Source: CBDUBU01 sp965365465 | GTDB lineage: Bacteria; Bacteroidota; Rhodothermia; Rhodothermales; DASSAV01 | Assembly: GCA_965365465.1 (NCBI GenBank) | Contig: CBDUBU010000018.1 | Span: 1-26,165, forward strand | Direction: 5' to 3' | Length of the DNA: 26,165 bases | In this document: piece after piece, positions 16,789 to 23,947 of the stretch | How the letters are laid out: every line of letters begins with the position of its first letter | Numbering within the stretch: the stretch's first letter is position 1 | Position numbers and translations under genes: made by a program | The notes under the pieces: generated by a model | Databases searched by the model: none | What the model was told of the DNA's origin: nothing | What the model saw: the letters and a program-made list of their open reading frames with translations, nothing else

Positions 16789-17775
16789 TCAGACGAGCAG
16801 GCTTCGGGTGCTGCGAGCGCGTTCCTGCCGAAACCAGACGGCGAAGCGGCGGAGTCCTTCTTCCATCGATATGCACGGGTCATACCCGAGTAGGCCCTGC
16901 GCTTTTTCGATGTTCGCAAACGTCGTTTCCACGTCGCCCGGCTGCATGGGCAGAAACTCGATCACCGGCTCGATGCCCAGCGCCTGCCCCAGCATCGAAA
17001 CCAGATCGGAAAGCCTGACCGGGCTTGAATGGCCCAGGTTAATGATTTCATAGGCAGGGGGATGTGAAAGGGCATGGTTGGCGCTGCGCACGATGCCGTC
17101 CACGATGTCCTCAACGTAGGTGTAATCGCGGGAGGTCGATCCCGCTCCGAACAGGGGGATGGGGTTGCCGTCTAGCATCAGGCGTGCGAACTTGTGAATG
17201 GCAAGGTCGGGACGTTGTCCGGGGCCGTAGACCGTGAAAAAACGCAGGCAATGGACAGCCATGCCGTACAGGTGGTGGTGGGTGTAGGCCAGCATCTCGG
17301 CGGCCCGCTTGGACATGGCATACGGCGAGATCGGCAGCCCCGCCGGGTCGGACTCGGAGAAAGGCACAGCCGTTCGGTCGCCATAGACTGACGACGAGGA
17401 ACCCTGGATGAAGGCCCGCACGCCGAGCCTGCTCGCCAGATCCAGCATATTGCTGGTTCCCTCGATGTTTACCCGCAGGTAATCGTTCGGCTTCTCAATG
17501 GAAGGACGCACGCCGGCCTTTGCGGCCAAATGAACGAACAGATCGATGCCGGAACCCTCCAGGGCTTTCGACAGGCGCTCTGGTTGCAGAATATCATGTT
17601 CCAGCAGGCGGAATCCACCTTGTGCGAGCAGATCCTTTACTGCCCGTCGCTTCATTTCCCGGGGGTAGAACGGATCGAAGTTGTCGACCGCCGTGACCTG
17701 ATCTCCCTCGGCAAGCAGACGGCGACAGAGGTGGCTTCCGATAAAACCGGCTCCGCCGGTGACAAGCACGTGCAT
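16789..17775 (-). CDS. NAD-dependent nucleotide-sugar epimerase (UDP-glucuronate 4-epimerase-like)
   Basis: This 328-residue extended SDR begins MHVLVTGGAGFIGSHLCRRL, with the NAD loop TGGAGFIG at 6-13. DNFDPFYPREMKRR follows, then HLAAKAGVRPSIEKP (about 82-96). The catalytic region has SSSSVYGDRTAVPFSE and Tyr152-x3-Lys156 in YAMSK. The segment FFTVYGPGQRPDLAIHKFARLMLDGNPIPLFG and the RDYTYVEDIVDGI motif are typical of UDP-glucuronate 4-epimerases. The predicted reaction is UDP-GlcA to UDP-GalA, supplying an acidic sugar for the two downstream glycosyltransferases; a UDP-glucose or GlcNAc substrate is possible. An upstream in-frame ATG at 17868 adds 31 residues without homology. The start at 17775 places the fold directly at the N-terminus and is preferred. 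Confidence 0.92.
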   Translation of the reverse strand: MHVLVTGGAGFIGSHLCRRLLAEGDQVTAVDNFDPFYPREMKRRAVKDLLAQGGFRLLEHDILQPERLSKALEGSGIDLFVHLAAKAGVRPSIEKPNDYLRVNIEGTSNMLDLASRLGVRAFIQGSSSSVYGDRTAVPFSESDPAGLPISPYAMSKRAAEMLAYTHHHLYGMAVHCLRFFTVYGPGQRPDLAIHKFARLMLDGNPIPLFGAGSTSRDYTYVEDIVDGIVRSANHALSHPPAYEIINLGHSSPVRLSDLVSMLGQALGIEPVIEFLPMQPGDVETTFANIEKAQGLLGYDPCISMEEGLRRFAVWFRQERARSTRSLLV

Positions 17776-17905
17776 GAACCCCCGGATGAATGCGTGGAAA
17801 AAGCATACATACGCACAAGGCGGACGTAGGTTGTCCTGCTCCGGCAGATCCCGGTTTTGTTGCAACATCTGGAGGCAGGAGCTGGTGCGCCTGCCGGCAA
17901 CCGGG

Positions 17906-18937
17906 TCAGGCGCTCAAGACATCCGGCCCGGCGGACAAAACGTCGTGGCGATATGCCTGCGGCGTCACACCCTCCCATCGCTTGAAGGCACGGAAAAAGG
18001 CGGCAGGCTCCGTGTAGCCGAGCAGAAAGGCAATCTCCGAGCAACTCAGGCGCCGGTTTTCGAGCAGCAACAGCGCCCGTTCGCGGCGCACCGCGTCTAC
18101 CAGCGCTGCAAAACCGGCTCCCTGTTCTGCCAGCCGCCGATGTAATGTGCGCTCGGATACTGCCATCTGTCGCGCGATGAGGGCGAGCCGGGGTTCGCCC
18201 TGCGCCAGCGAAGCGCCTATTCGGCTGCGGACGCGGGCGGCGCAGGTGCTTTCATCCGGAACGCACGTGAAAAGCTCATCCGCACGGCGCGACAGGTACG
18301 TGAACAGGCGCGGGTCGGAGCCTGGTATCGGCAGGTCGAGGAGGGCGGCGTCGAACGCGATCTCCAGCACGGCGCCGTCCCAGGCGACCGGGCAGGCAAA
18401 GAAGCGTTCGTGGCGCTCCGGGTCGGCGGGGCGAGCGAGGGGGAAGGTAATAAATGCAGCGCGAACCGGACGACTGCTCAGGCTGCGCATCGTCGCAAGC
18501 AAGGCCGAGGCAAGGGCATCCACCGGCTCGCGCAGGCGCAGGAAGGGAGGGGGAATGCCCTGCACGAAGACCACCCGTGCGCCCGCCGGCCCCCTGCGGC
18601 GTTCCACCTGCGGGGTAAGATCAGGGTGGATGACATCGCCGTAGCGCTGGAGCCAGGCAATCGCATCGCCTACCGTCGCGCCATGCCGGAGGGCGAAGCC
18701 CACGCCGCCGAGTCCGGCCAGGCCCATTTGCTCGCCCAGGGCCAGACCGTCGGGCCGACGGGAAAGGATCTCCCACATTTGCCGGTGAGATTCGAGTGGA
18801 ACCCGGCTATCCGGATCCACGAGCCAGGTGGAGTCCAGTCCTGCTTCGGCGGCGATGGAGGCAGTATCCAGTCCCAGGCCGGCGGCTGCGTCGAGCACAC
18901 TGATGGTAAGCGCGGCAAGTACGGAAGAGGGATTCAT
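17906..18937 (-). CDS. AraC-family transcriptional regulator (OruR/ArgR-like)
   Basis: This 343-residue regulator has an N-terminal Arabinose_bd-like domain (about 1-215, PF12625 type, starting near LDAAAGLGLDTASIAAEAGLDS). A C-terminal AraC double helix-turn-helix covers about residues 240-330. The DNA-binding part reads LALIARQMAVSERTLHRRLAEQG, then LLLLENRRLSCSEIAFLLGYTEPAAFFRAFKRWEGVTPQAYR, which fits the AraC signature closely. The protein ends with a small repeat, DVLSAGPDVLSA. It is divergently transcribed from an FAD-dependent monooxygenase across 106 bp, so that gene is the most likely target, possibly along with its own promoter. The ligand is not known. The epimerase gene starts 130 bp downstream on the same strand, but they need not share a transcript. 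Confidence 0.93.
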   Translation of the reverse strand: MNPSSVLAALTISVLDAAAGLGLDTASIAAEAGLDSTWLVDPDSRVPLESHRQMWEILSRRPDGLALGEQMGLAGLGGVGFALRHGATVGDAIAWLQRYGDVIHPDLTPQVERRRGPAGARVVFVQGIPPPFLRLREPVDALASALLATMRSLSSRPVRAAFITFPLARPADPERHERFFACPVAWDGAVLEIAFDAALLDLPIPGSDPRLFTYLSRRADELFTCVPDESTCAARVRSRIGASLAQGEPRLALIARQMAVSERTLHRRLAEQGAGFAALVDAVRRERALLLLENRRLSCSEIAFLLGYTEPAAFFRAFKRWEGVTPQAYRHDVLSAGPDVLSA

Positions 18938-19043
18938 GATGAGAACAGGGGTGATTGGCGGCGGAAGCCATAACGCTGGCGGATGCGGTCATTGCCGAAC
19001 GCACCGGCGCATCGTAACCTGAGAGAAAAATAAGAACAACGTC
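18938..19043. promoter_or_regulatory. Divergent promoter region between regulator and monooxygenase genes
   Basis: This 106-bp gap separates the two divergent start codons and must hold both promoters and probably the AraC-type operator. It is GC-rich with repeated gcgg/ccgc words but I could not define a clean pair of operator half-sites. The stretch just before the monooxygenase ATG is A-rich with GAGAGAAAAATAAGAAC, which may serve as a weak ribosome-binding leader. Confidence 0.4.
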
Positions 19044-20204
19044 ATGCAACTACACGATTTACATGTCATTGTCGTTGGCGGCGCGACCGGAGGCGCTGCG
19101 TCTGCCCTGCTGCTGGCCCGGGCCGGTGCGTCTGTAACGCTGCTTGAGAAGGTAGCCGATCCGAGGCCGGTCGGGGCAGGCATCGGCCTGGCCGCCAATG
19201 GCCTGGCGGTGTTGGAATCTGTGGGCCTCGGCCCGGCGCTGGAGACATCGGCGCAGTTCCTGGGCTCCGCCCGAATCGTCGACGCTGCCGGGCGCGTGCT
19301 GCTCATCCCGAAAGAGCCGCACCCTCGGCTGGCGATGCTTCGTCGCGCCACGCTTCAGGGTCTGCTGCTAGATGCCATCGCAGCAGAACCGCGTATCACA
19401 CGGCGTTTCGGCGCCGAGGTGGTGAAGGCAAGCCCGGAAGGTCGTGTTGTGGTTTGCGAGAAAGCCCGCGAACATACCCTGCACGCGGATCTGGTGGTCG
19501 GCGCCGACGGTGTGCATTCTCGGGTGCGCGAAAGCGGACAGTTCGGGGCGCGGGTTCGCCCTCCGGGGATTGCCTACGTCCGCGCCCTCGCGTCCGAAGG
19601 GACGGCCCGGAACGAGGAGGCATGGACGCCGGCCGGACTTTTCGGCAGCTTCCCCGTCGATGGCGGCGCCTATTTGTACGCTTCAGCGGGTTCCACCGAC
19701 TGCCGCACTGCCGTGGCAAACCGTGACCTGGACGCCTTCCGGGCAGCCTGGGAACGTGCATATCCACCGTCTGCTGCTCTTCTGGCCGTGCTGAAAAGCT
19801 GGGATGACCTGCTGGTGAACCGTGTGATCCGGGTCGATTGCCGCCGCTGGGCAGACGGACGGCTCGTGCTGCTCGGCGATGCCGCCCACGCCATGGCGCC
19901 CAACCTGGGCCAGGGGGCCAACAGCGCCCTCGTCGATGCGGCCGTCCTGCTCGATGTATTGCGCCGTGCGCCGGACCTTCCTGCTGCCCTGGCTGCCTAC
20001 GACGCACGCCGACGCCCTGCCGTCCGGAAAGTAGCGAACCTGGCCGCCCGCCTCGGAGCGCTGGCCGAGCGCACCAACCCCCTCGCACGCCTGCTGCGGG
20101 ATCGCCTGCTGCTGCCACTCGCTAACCGTCTGCCCAACGCCAGGACCAATGAGATCGTATTGCAGGAGCCGCCGGATGTGCTGCTGGCTATCGGCCGCGC
20201 CTGA
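19044..20204 (+). CDS. FAD-dependent monooxygenase (class A flavoprotein type)
   Basis: This is a PF01494-type flavoprotein hydroxylase of 386 residues. The N-terminal dinucleotide fold is VIVVGGATGGAASALLLARAGASVTLLEK (about 8-36), followed by GAGIGLAANGLAVLESVGL. The second FAD motif is LVVGADGVHSRVR (150-162), and the third GDAAHAMAPNLGQGAN (278-293). These are the hallmarks of single-component aromatic hydroxylases and salicylate hydroxylase-like enzymes, which use NAD(P)H and O2. In the first motif the usual GxGxxG reads GGATGG, so the middle Gly is Ala14. The length is ordinary and the C-terminus complete. Divergence from an AraC-type regulator suggests induction by its substrate. The substrate is not known, and no aromatic catabolism genes are beside it. 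Confidence 0.9.
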   Translation: MQLHDLHVIVVGGATGGAASALLLARAGASVTLLEKVADPRPVGAGIGLAANGLAVLESVGLGPALETSAQFLGSARIVDAAGRVLLIPKEPHPRLAMLRRATLQGLLLDAIAAEPRITRRFGAEVVKASPEGRVVVCEKAREHTLHADLVVGADGVHSRVRESGQFGARVRPPGIAYVRALASEGTARNEEAWTPAGLFGSFPVDGGAYLYASAGSTDCRTAVANRDLDAFRAAWERAYPPSAALLAVLKSWDDLLVNRVIRVDCRRWADGRLVLLGDAAHAMAPNLGQGANSALVDAAVLLDVLRRAPDLPAALAAYDARRRPAVRKVANLAARLGALAERTNPLARLLRDRLLLPLANRLPNARTNEIVLQEPPDVLLAIGRA

Positions 20205-20274
20205 CCTGCTTGCCGCGCCGAACGCGCCCCGGACGTTACCTCTGTAGGCCGAAACTCCGCGAGCATCTGCGCTT

Positions 20275-21171
20275 TCAGGCCATCTTCCGGGTCAGTTGCT
20301 CGATCCGGGTCTGTTTTGCTTCATCGAGCTTTTCCAGCAACCGGTTCAGCAGCAGGCGCCACGGGTACCCCAGCAGGATCAGCAGAATCAGGTTTGAAGT
20401 GAAGGTGATCCGCATGGTCCACTGGATGCCGAAATGCATCCCAATCAGCAACGTCACGATGTAGGGGCGGGCCTTACGAAACCACATGGTAAAGCCAAAC
20501 AACTCTGTCACAAGGCCGAAAACAAGGATGATGGTTGCCAGCCATTGCCAGTCGAGCGCGAGCGACTGGAGCGCGTTGATCTCGAACAGCCCGGTGGAAG
20601 AATACACATCCACGGCGCGTTCGTTGATCCACATCCACAGGTGCCGCCCGTCTACCCAGTGGGGTCCCGTGCCGATCAGCTTGCTGAAAGCCGCCGTGGT
20701 ATATCCCAGCCCGAAGAAGAAGTAGCACAGGCCCAGCGCGGCGCGCCGGATGTATGGCGCCTCGCGGAACACGAGAGTCGCAACGCCCATTGCAAGCAGA
20801 GCGGTCCCGACAAAGTTGGAACCGTGCGAGATCTCACCCAGTGAGAAGCGTGCTGCGTACTGGAGGTGCAGCAGCAATAACGCGCCCATATACCCCCAGC
20901 GCGTCCATCGCAGGTATCCGGCTACGAAAAGAAGGCTGATGAGGGCGGCATTGACCAGCGACAGGGAGTGGTTGAACAGAAAGGATACGTCGATCAGGTT
21001 CGCAATGCCGAGCGGGAGGATCACTTCCTGCTGGAGCAGCATGTCCTTGCCCCAGATCCAGGCGTACTTGAGCACCTGATAGCCCATAAAGAGCTCGAAA
21101 AACCGGTAGAACAGGATCTCTCCTGCGGTTTCCCGCCGCTCGAAATCAAACAGGTTCTGCAGCAGTTTCAT
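20275..21171 (-). CDS. Polytopic membrane protein, HTTM/vitamin-K-carboxylase-like
   Basis: This is a 298-residue integral membrane protein with several predicted helices (about 18-38, 52-85, 93-108, 120-137, 143-163, 206-230, 236-250 and 256-275). Hallmark patches of the HTTM superfamily (horizontally transferred transmembrane domain, related to vitamin K-dependent gamma-carboxylase) are visible. Examples are FFFGLGYTTAAFSKLIGTGPHWVDGRHLW and TELFGFTMWFRKARPYIVTLLIGMHFGI. The role of bacterial HTTM proteins is mostly unknown. The C-terminus is a charged helix (LLNRLLEKLDEAKQTRIEQLTRK). Its start overlaps the stop of the upstream gene by 4 nt (ATGA), so the two are translationally coupled and probably form a pair. 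It is convergent with the monooxygenase gene. HTTM is my best call, with DoxX-like as the alternative. Confidence 0.75.
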   Translation of the reverse strand: MKLLQNLFDFERRETAGEILFYRFFELFMGYQVLKYAWIWGKDMLLQQEVILPLGIANLIDVSFLFNHSLSLVNAALISLLFVAGYLRWTRWGYMGALLLLHLQYAARFSLGEISHGSNFVGTALLAMGVATLVFREAPYIRRAALGLCYFFFGLGYTTAAFSKLIGTGPHWVDGRHLWMWINERAVDVYSSTGLFEINALQSLALDWQWLATIILVFGLVTELFGFTMWFRKARPYIVTLLIGMHFGIQWTMRITFTSNLILLILLGYPWRLLLNRLLEKLDEAKQTRIEQLTRKMA

Positions 21172-21668
21172 GGCCTGTTGTCAGTTAGTCCGGGATACTG
21201 ACGGTGCGGGTTGAAATACGTTGAGTCGGGGGTGAGCAGCAGAAACGGCGAATACGCGACGGAAACCCGCTCATCGTCGCCGATCTTGCCGTCCACACGA
21301 AGGATCAACAGGTTTTTGTCGGTCAGGTCTGCCGCGAAGAGCTTGCGCATGGCGCTGACCCGGCGCTCATTCCAGGTTTCCGATTTTGAGATGAAATTGG
21401 AAACGTCGTTCTGGTTTACCCCCACATTGCGCAGCGGATAGGGTTCGCCCGGCAGGGAATCCAGGGCAACGGTGCGCCAGAGGGCATCCGTCCTGTCGGA
21501 ATCGGCTACCACGCGAACATGAGAGCGAACCCAGGGTTTGCCCCCTTGCGAGAACATGGGATAAATGCTGAAAGGCCAGTACTCACCCAGATGGGTGCTT
21601 ACCAGAAGCGCCATGCCCAGGAACAACCCGAGGAGCAGTTGGCCTCCTTTCCGGTATTGGTTTTGCAT
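21168..21668 (-). CDS. Small membrane-anchored protein, partner of the HTTM-like protein
   Basis: The 166-residue protein has one N-terminal transmembrane segment (about 9-25, GQLLLGLFLGMALLVST). It is followed by HLGEYWPFSIYPMFSQGGKPW, with a YPMF motif I associate with proteins encoded beside HTTM-like genes. The rest is a soluble, probably periplasmic domain of about 130 residues with no recognisable motif or cysteine cluster. Its stop overlaps the start of the HTTM-like gene (ATGA at 21168-21171), so the two products are made together and probably interact. A good promoter candidate lies 40-70 bp upstream. The function is unknown; it could present or process a substrate for the membrane partner. 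Confidence 0.78.
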   Translation of the reverse strand: MQNQYRKGGQLLLGLFLGMALLVSTHLGEYWPFSIYPMFSQGGKPWVRSHVRVVADSDRTDALWRTVALDSLPGEPYPLRNVGVNQNDVSNFISKSETWNERRVSAMRKLFAADLTDKNLLILRVDGKIGDDERVSVAYSPFLLLTPDSTYFNPHRQYPGLTDNRP

Positions 21669-21707
21669 AGGAAAACATGGAGCAGGTGAAACAAAGCTGC
21701 TCGTTTT

Positions 21708-21738
21708 TACACATAATGCATACGTTCTTTAAATCAAA
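21708..21738 (-). promoter_or_regulatory. Candidate Bacteroidota-type promoter for the HTTM operon
   Basis: On the minus strand TTTG (21738-21735) is followed after exactly 19 bp by TATGTGTA (21715-21708). This agrees with the TTTG-N19-TAnnTTTG layout of Bacteroidota primary promoters: the -33 box is perfect and the -7 box matches at four of six fixed positions. The transcript would start about 35 nt before the ATG at 21668. Confidence 0.45.
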
Positions 21739-21849
21739 GAAGGCCCTGCCGGGTTTCAGGGAATCCCACTTGCAGTAACAAGATTTTAGCAGAACAAGGG
21801 CCGGCGGTTGACCTACGGCGTTCAAGAGTAGTGCATACGGAAAAACTCG

Positions 21850-22854
21850 ATGCGTGTTACGGATGTTCAGGCAAGGTGGCAGCGTTTTTCGGCTTCTCCC
21901 GGCGGGAAGCGCACGCTGAAGCTCACGAGCCGGCTTTTCATGGCTGGCGTGATGGGCTACCTGGTATTCGCGCTGACCGAGATCGGCTGGAAAGCTATCT
22001 GGACCTCGCTTCCGGCCAGCCCCTGGTTTTACCTGATCTTCCTCTCGCTCTACTTCTCCCTCCCGCTCACCGAGGTCTTCATCTACCGCATCACCTGGAA
22101 GTATCCTTTCTGGCAGAGCTTTCCGGTGTTCGTCAAGAAACGCATCTACAACAAGGATGTGATCGGCTATTCCGGCGAGGTGTATTTCTATGCGTGGGCG
22201 CGTAAAAATGTCGGGCTGCCGGATAAGGAGCTCTGGAAAACGGTTCGGGACAACAACATCATCTCGTCTTTCTCCTCCACCTTTGTTGCGGCAGTGCTGC
22301 TGGGGGTGTTTCTGCTGGAAGGCCAGATCAGCCTTGATCGCTGGATCGGCCATTCCACCCTGTCCTACGGAGTCGGGGGGGCGCTGGTCTTTGCACTGGC
22401 GACGGCGCTGGCCTTTCGCTTTCGCAAGTACATCTTCTCGATGCCGGTGCGGGCAGCGCTGATGATCTTCGGCATCCAGTGCTTCCGGCTGCTGGCAGGC
22501 CAGGTGCTCCAGATTGCCCAGTGGGCCGTCGTGATTCCGGAGGTGTCGCTGCAAGCATGGTTCACCTTTTCCGCAGCCTCCATCATCGTCAGCCGGATTC
22601 CCATTCTCCCGAACCGCGACCTGCTTTTTCTCGGCGCAGGGGTCGAATTGTCGGTAATGCTGGACATTTCGTCAGCCCAGGTGGCCGGTATGCTGCTGAT
22701 GACCAGCGTGCTCAACAAGATCCTCAACGTGGTTGTTTTTGCGGCGGCATCCGCGCTGGACCGCCGCAACAGGCCCGCCGAGCCGCTTTCTGCGCCGGAG
22801 AGTCGCCCTGCCCCGCCTCCTGCCATTCCGGAGCCGGTCCCGGTAGAGGCATAA
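21850..22854 (+). CDS. Polytopic membrane protein, flippase-like (LPG-synthase-TM-like), unknown
   Basis: The 334-residue protein has about seven predicted membrane segments (near 27-45, 57-78, 137-157, 171-189, 199-229, 233-251 and 278-300). A hydrophilic loop of about 50 residues (80-135) lies between helices 2 and 3. The motif IIVSRIPILPNRDLLFLGAGVELS near 245-268 recalls the proline-rich re-entrant region of LPG_synthase_TM/UPF0104 flippase-like proteins, but the match is loose. The last 30 residues are a proline-rich cytosolic or periplasmic tail (about 305-334). It is divergent from the HTTM pair across 181 bp and precedes the DUF3047 gene by 130 bp on the same strand. I cannot assign a substrate; lipid or polyprenyl-linked transport is the most natural guess. 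Confidence 0.72.
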   Translation: MRVTDVQARWQRFSASPGGKRTLKLTSRLFMAGVMGYLVFALTEIGWKAIWTSLPASPWFYLIFLSLYFSLPLTEVFIYRITWKYPFWQSFPVFVKKRIYNKDVIGYSGEVYFYAWARKNVGLPDKELWKTVRDNNIISSFSSTFVAAVLLGVFLLEGQISLDRWIGHSTLSYGVGGALVFALATALAFRFRKYIFSMPVRAALMIFGIQCFRLLAGQVLQIAQWAVVIPEVSLQAWFTFSAASIIVSRIPILPNRDLLFLGAGVELSVMLDISSAQVAGMLLMTSVLNKILNVVVFAAASALDRRNRPAEPLSAPESRPAPPPAIPEPVPVEA

Positions 22855-22984
22855 CGGCAAGCCCAGGGCAGGCATGGCGCCGTGTTTGATAGGATAAGGG
22901 CACGCCGCCGCGCAACCTTAGCGCGGTTCATGGCGGCTATAGCAACAGACGGCGCTGCCGCGCTGCGAATCGCTGAAACCGGAA

Positions 22985-23740
22985 ATGCTGTTGCAACAAC
23001 CATTGATGATGTCGAATTTGCTTTTCATACTTGCTGTTCTCGTTTTGCAGATGCTTCCCGGCGCCGGCGGCGAACCGCCGCAGCAGCCGCGCGACAGACA
23101 GGTGATCGAGGACTTCGAGAACAACGGGGTCGGAAAAAACCCCACAGGGTGGAAGTACATCCACGAACGTAAAGAGCTGCGGGACGTTGCTCCCGAACCG
23201 CTGAAGGATAACGACTACTTCGAGATCCGGCAGGAGCAGGGCAACAAGTTCGTTCGGGTGTACACGAAGGGCGAAACAACATCGCTGATCCGGCTCAACG
23301 GGGAAGGATACAACTGGAACCTCCAGGAGCATCCACGCCTGAGCTGGCGCTGGCGGGCGCTGCGCCTGCCCGAAGGCGCCCGCGAGGACGAAGACCGGCT
23401 CAATGATGCGGGGGCTGCCGTGTATGTCACGTTTTCGAAAGACGTGATCGGGCGCCCGCGCAGCATCAAATATACCTACAGCTCCACGCTGCCGGTGGGC
23501 ACCGTTGTTTCCTACGGGCGTTTAAAGGTGCTGGTCGTTGCCTCAGCCCAAGAGGGCCTGGGTAAGTGGGAGCAGGTCAGCCGGAACGTGGTGGACGACT
23601 ACCGGCAGTTGTTTGGCGGAGAACCGCCCGACACGCCGATCTCCATTGCCATATGGAGCGACTCCAACGACACCGGCGGCATTGCTACCGCCGACTTCGA
23701 TGATCTCGCGCTGGGAGCCGCCTTGAAACGCCGTCGGTAG
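22985..23740 (+). CDS. DUF3047 family secreted protein
   Basis: The 251-residue protein has an N-terminal signal sequence (about 9-28, SNLLFILAVLVLQMLPGAGG), so it is exported. The mature part has VIEDFENNGVGKNPTGW, FEIRQEQGNKFVRVYTKG, LSWRWRALRLPEGAREDEDRLNDAGAAVYVTF and WEQVSRNVVDDYRQLFGGEPPD. It ends with AIWSDSNDTGG and a DFDDLAL segment. This order fits the DUF3047 family (PF11249), which has a beta-sandwich look and no known activity. The start could instead be one of the two Met codons at 23006/23009, as no clear Shine-Dalgarno decides; the signal peptide is intact in all cases. The same-strand neighbours are the flippase-like protein upstream and an MMPL exporter 207 bp downstream. 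A lipid- or glycan-related role is inference. Confidence 0.85.
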   Translation: MLLQQPLMMSNLLFILAVLVLQMLPGAGGEPPQQPRDRQVIEDFENNGVGKNPTGWKYIHERKELRDVAPEPLKDNDYFEIRQEQGNKFVRVYTKGETTSLIRLNGEGYNWNLQEHPRLSWRWRALRLPEGAREDEDRLNDAGAAVYVTFSKDVIGRPRSIKYTYSSTLPVGTVVSYGRLKVLVVASAQEGLGKWEQVSRNVVDDYRQLFGGEPPDTPISIAIWSDSNDTGGIATADFDDLALGAALKRRR

Positions 23741-23947
23741 GGAAGACTTTGATGTTCCTTCAAGCACAGGAAACCTGTAAGATGCTCCGGCGGCGCAGCG
23801 CTTATGATGGTCATCCCGGTGAAGGAGGGATTTGCACGCATTGGTCACTGCGCTCGTTTACTTGCGTCCGTCGGCTGCGCTTTTTGTCCGTCGAGGATAT
23901 CACGCGCATCGGGCGCTGCATCATTTAGAACAGTTATCCAGGTATAG

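Noticed and set aside
21583..22554. Minus-strand frame of 323 codons overlapping the flippase-like gene and HTTM partner gene
   Set aside because: It runs through two better genes, is rich in Arg, Gln, His and Pro, and resembles no protein family.
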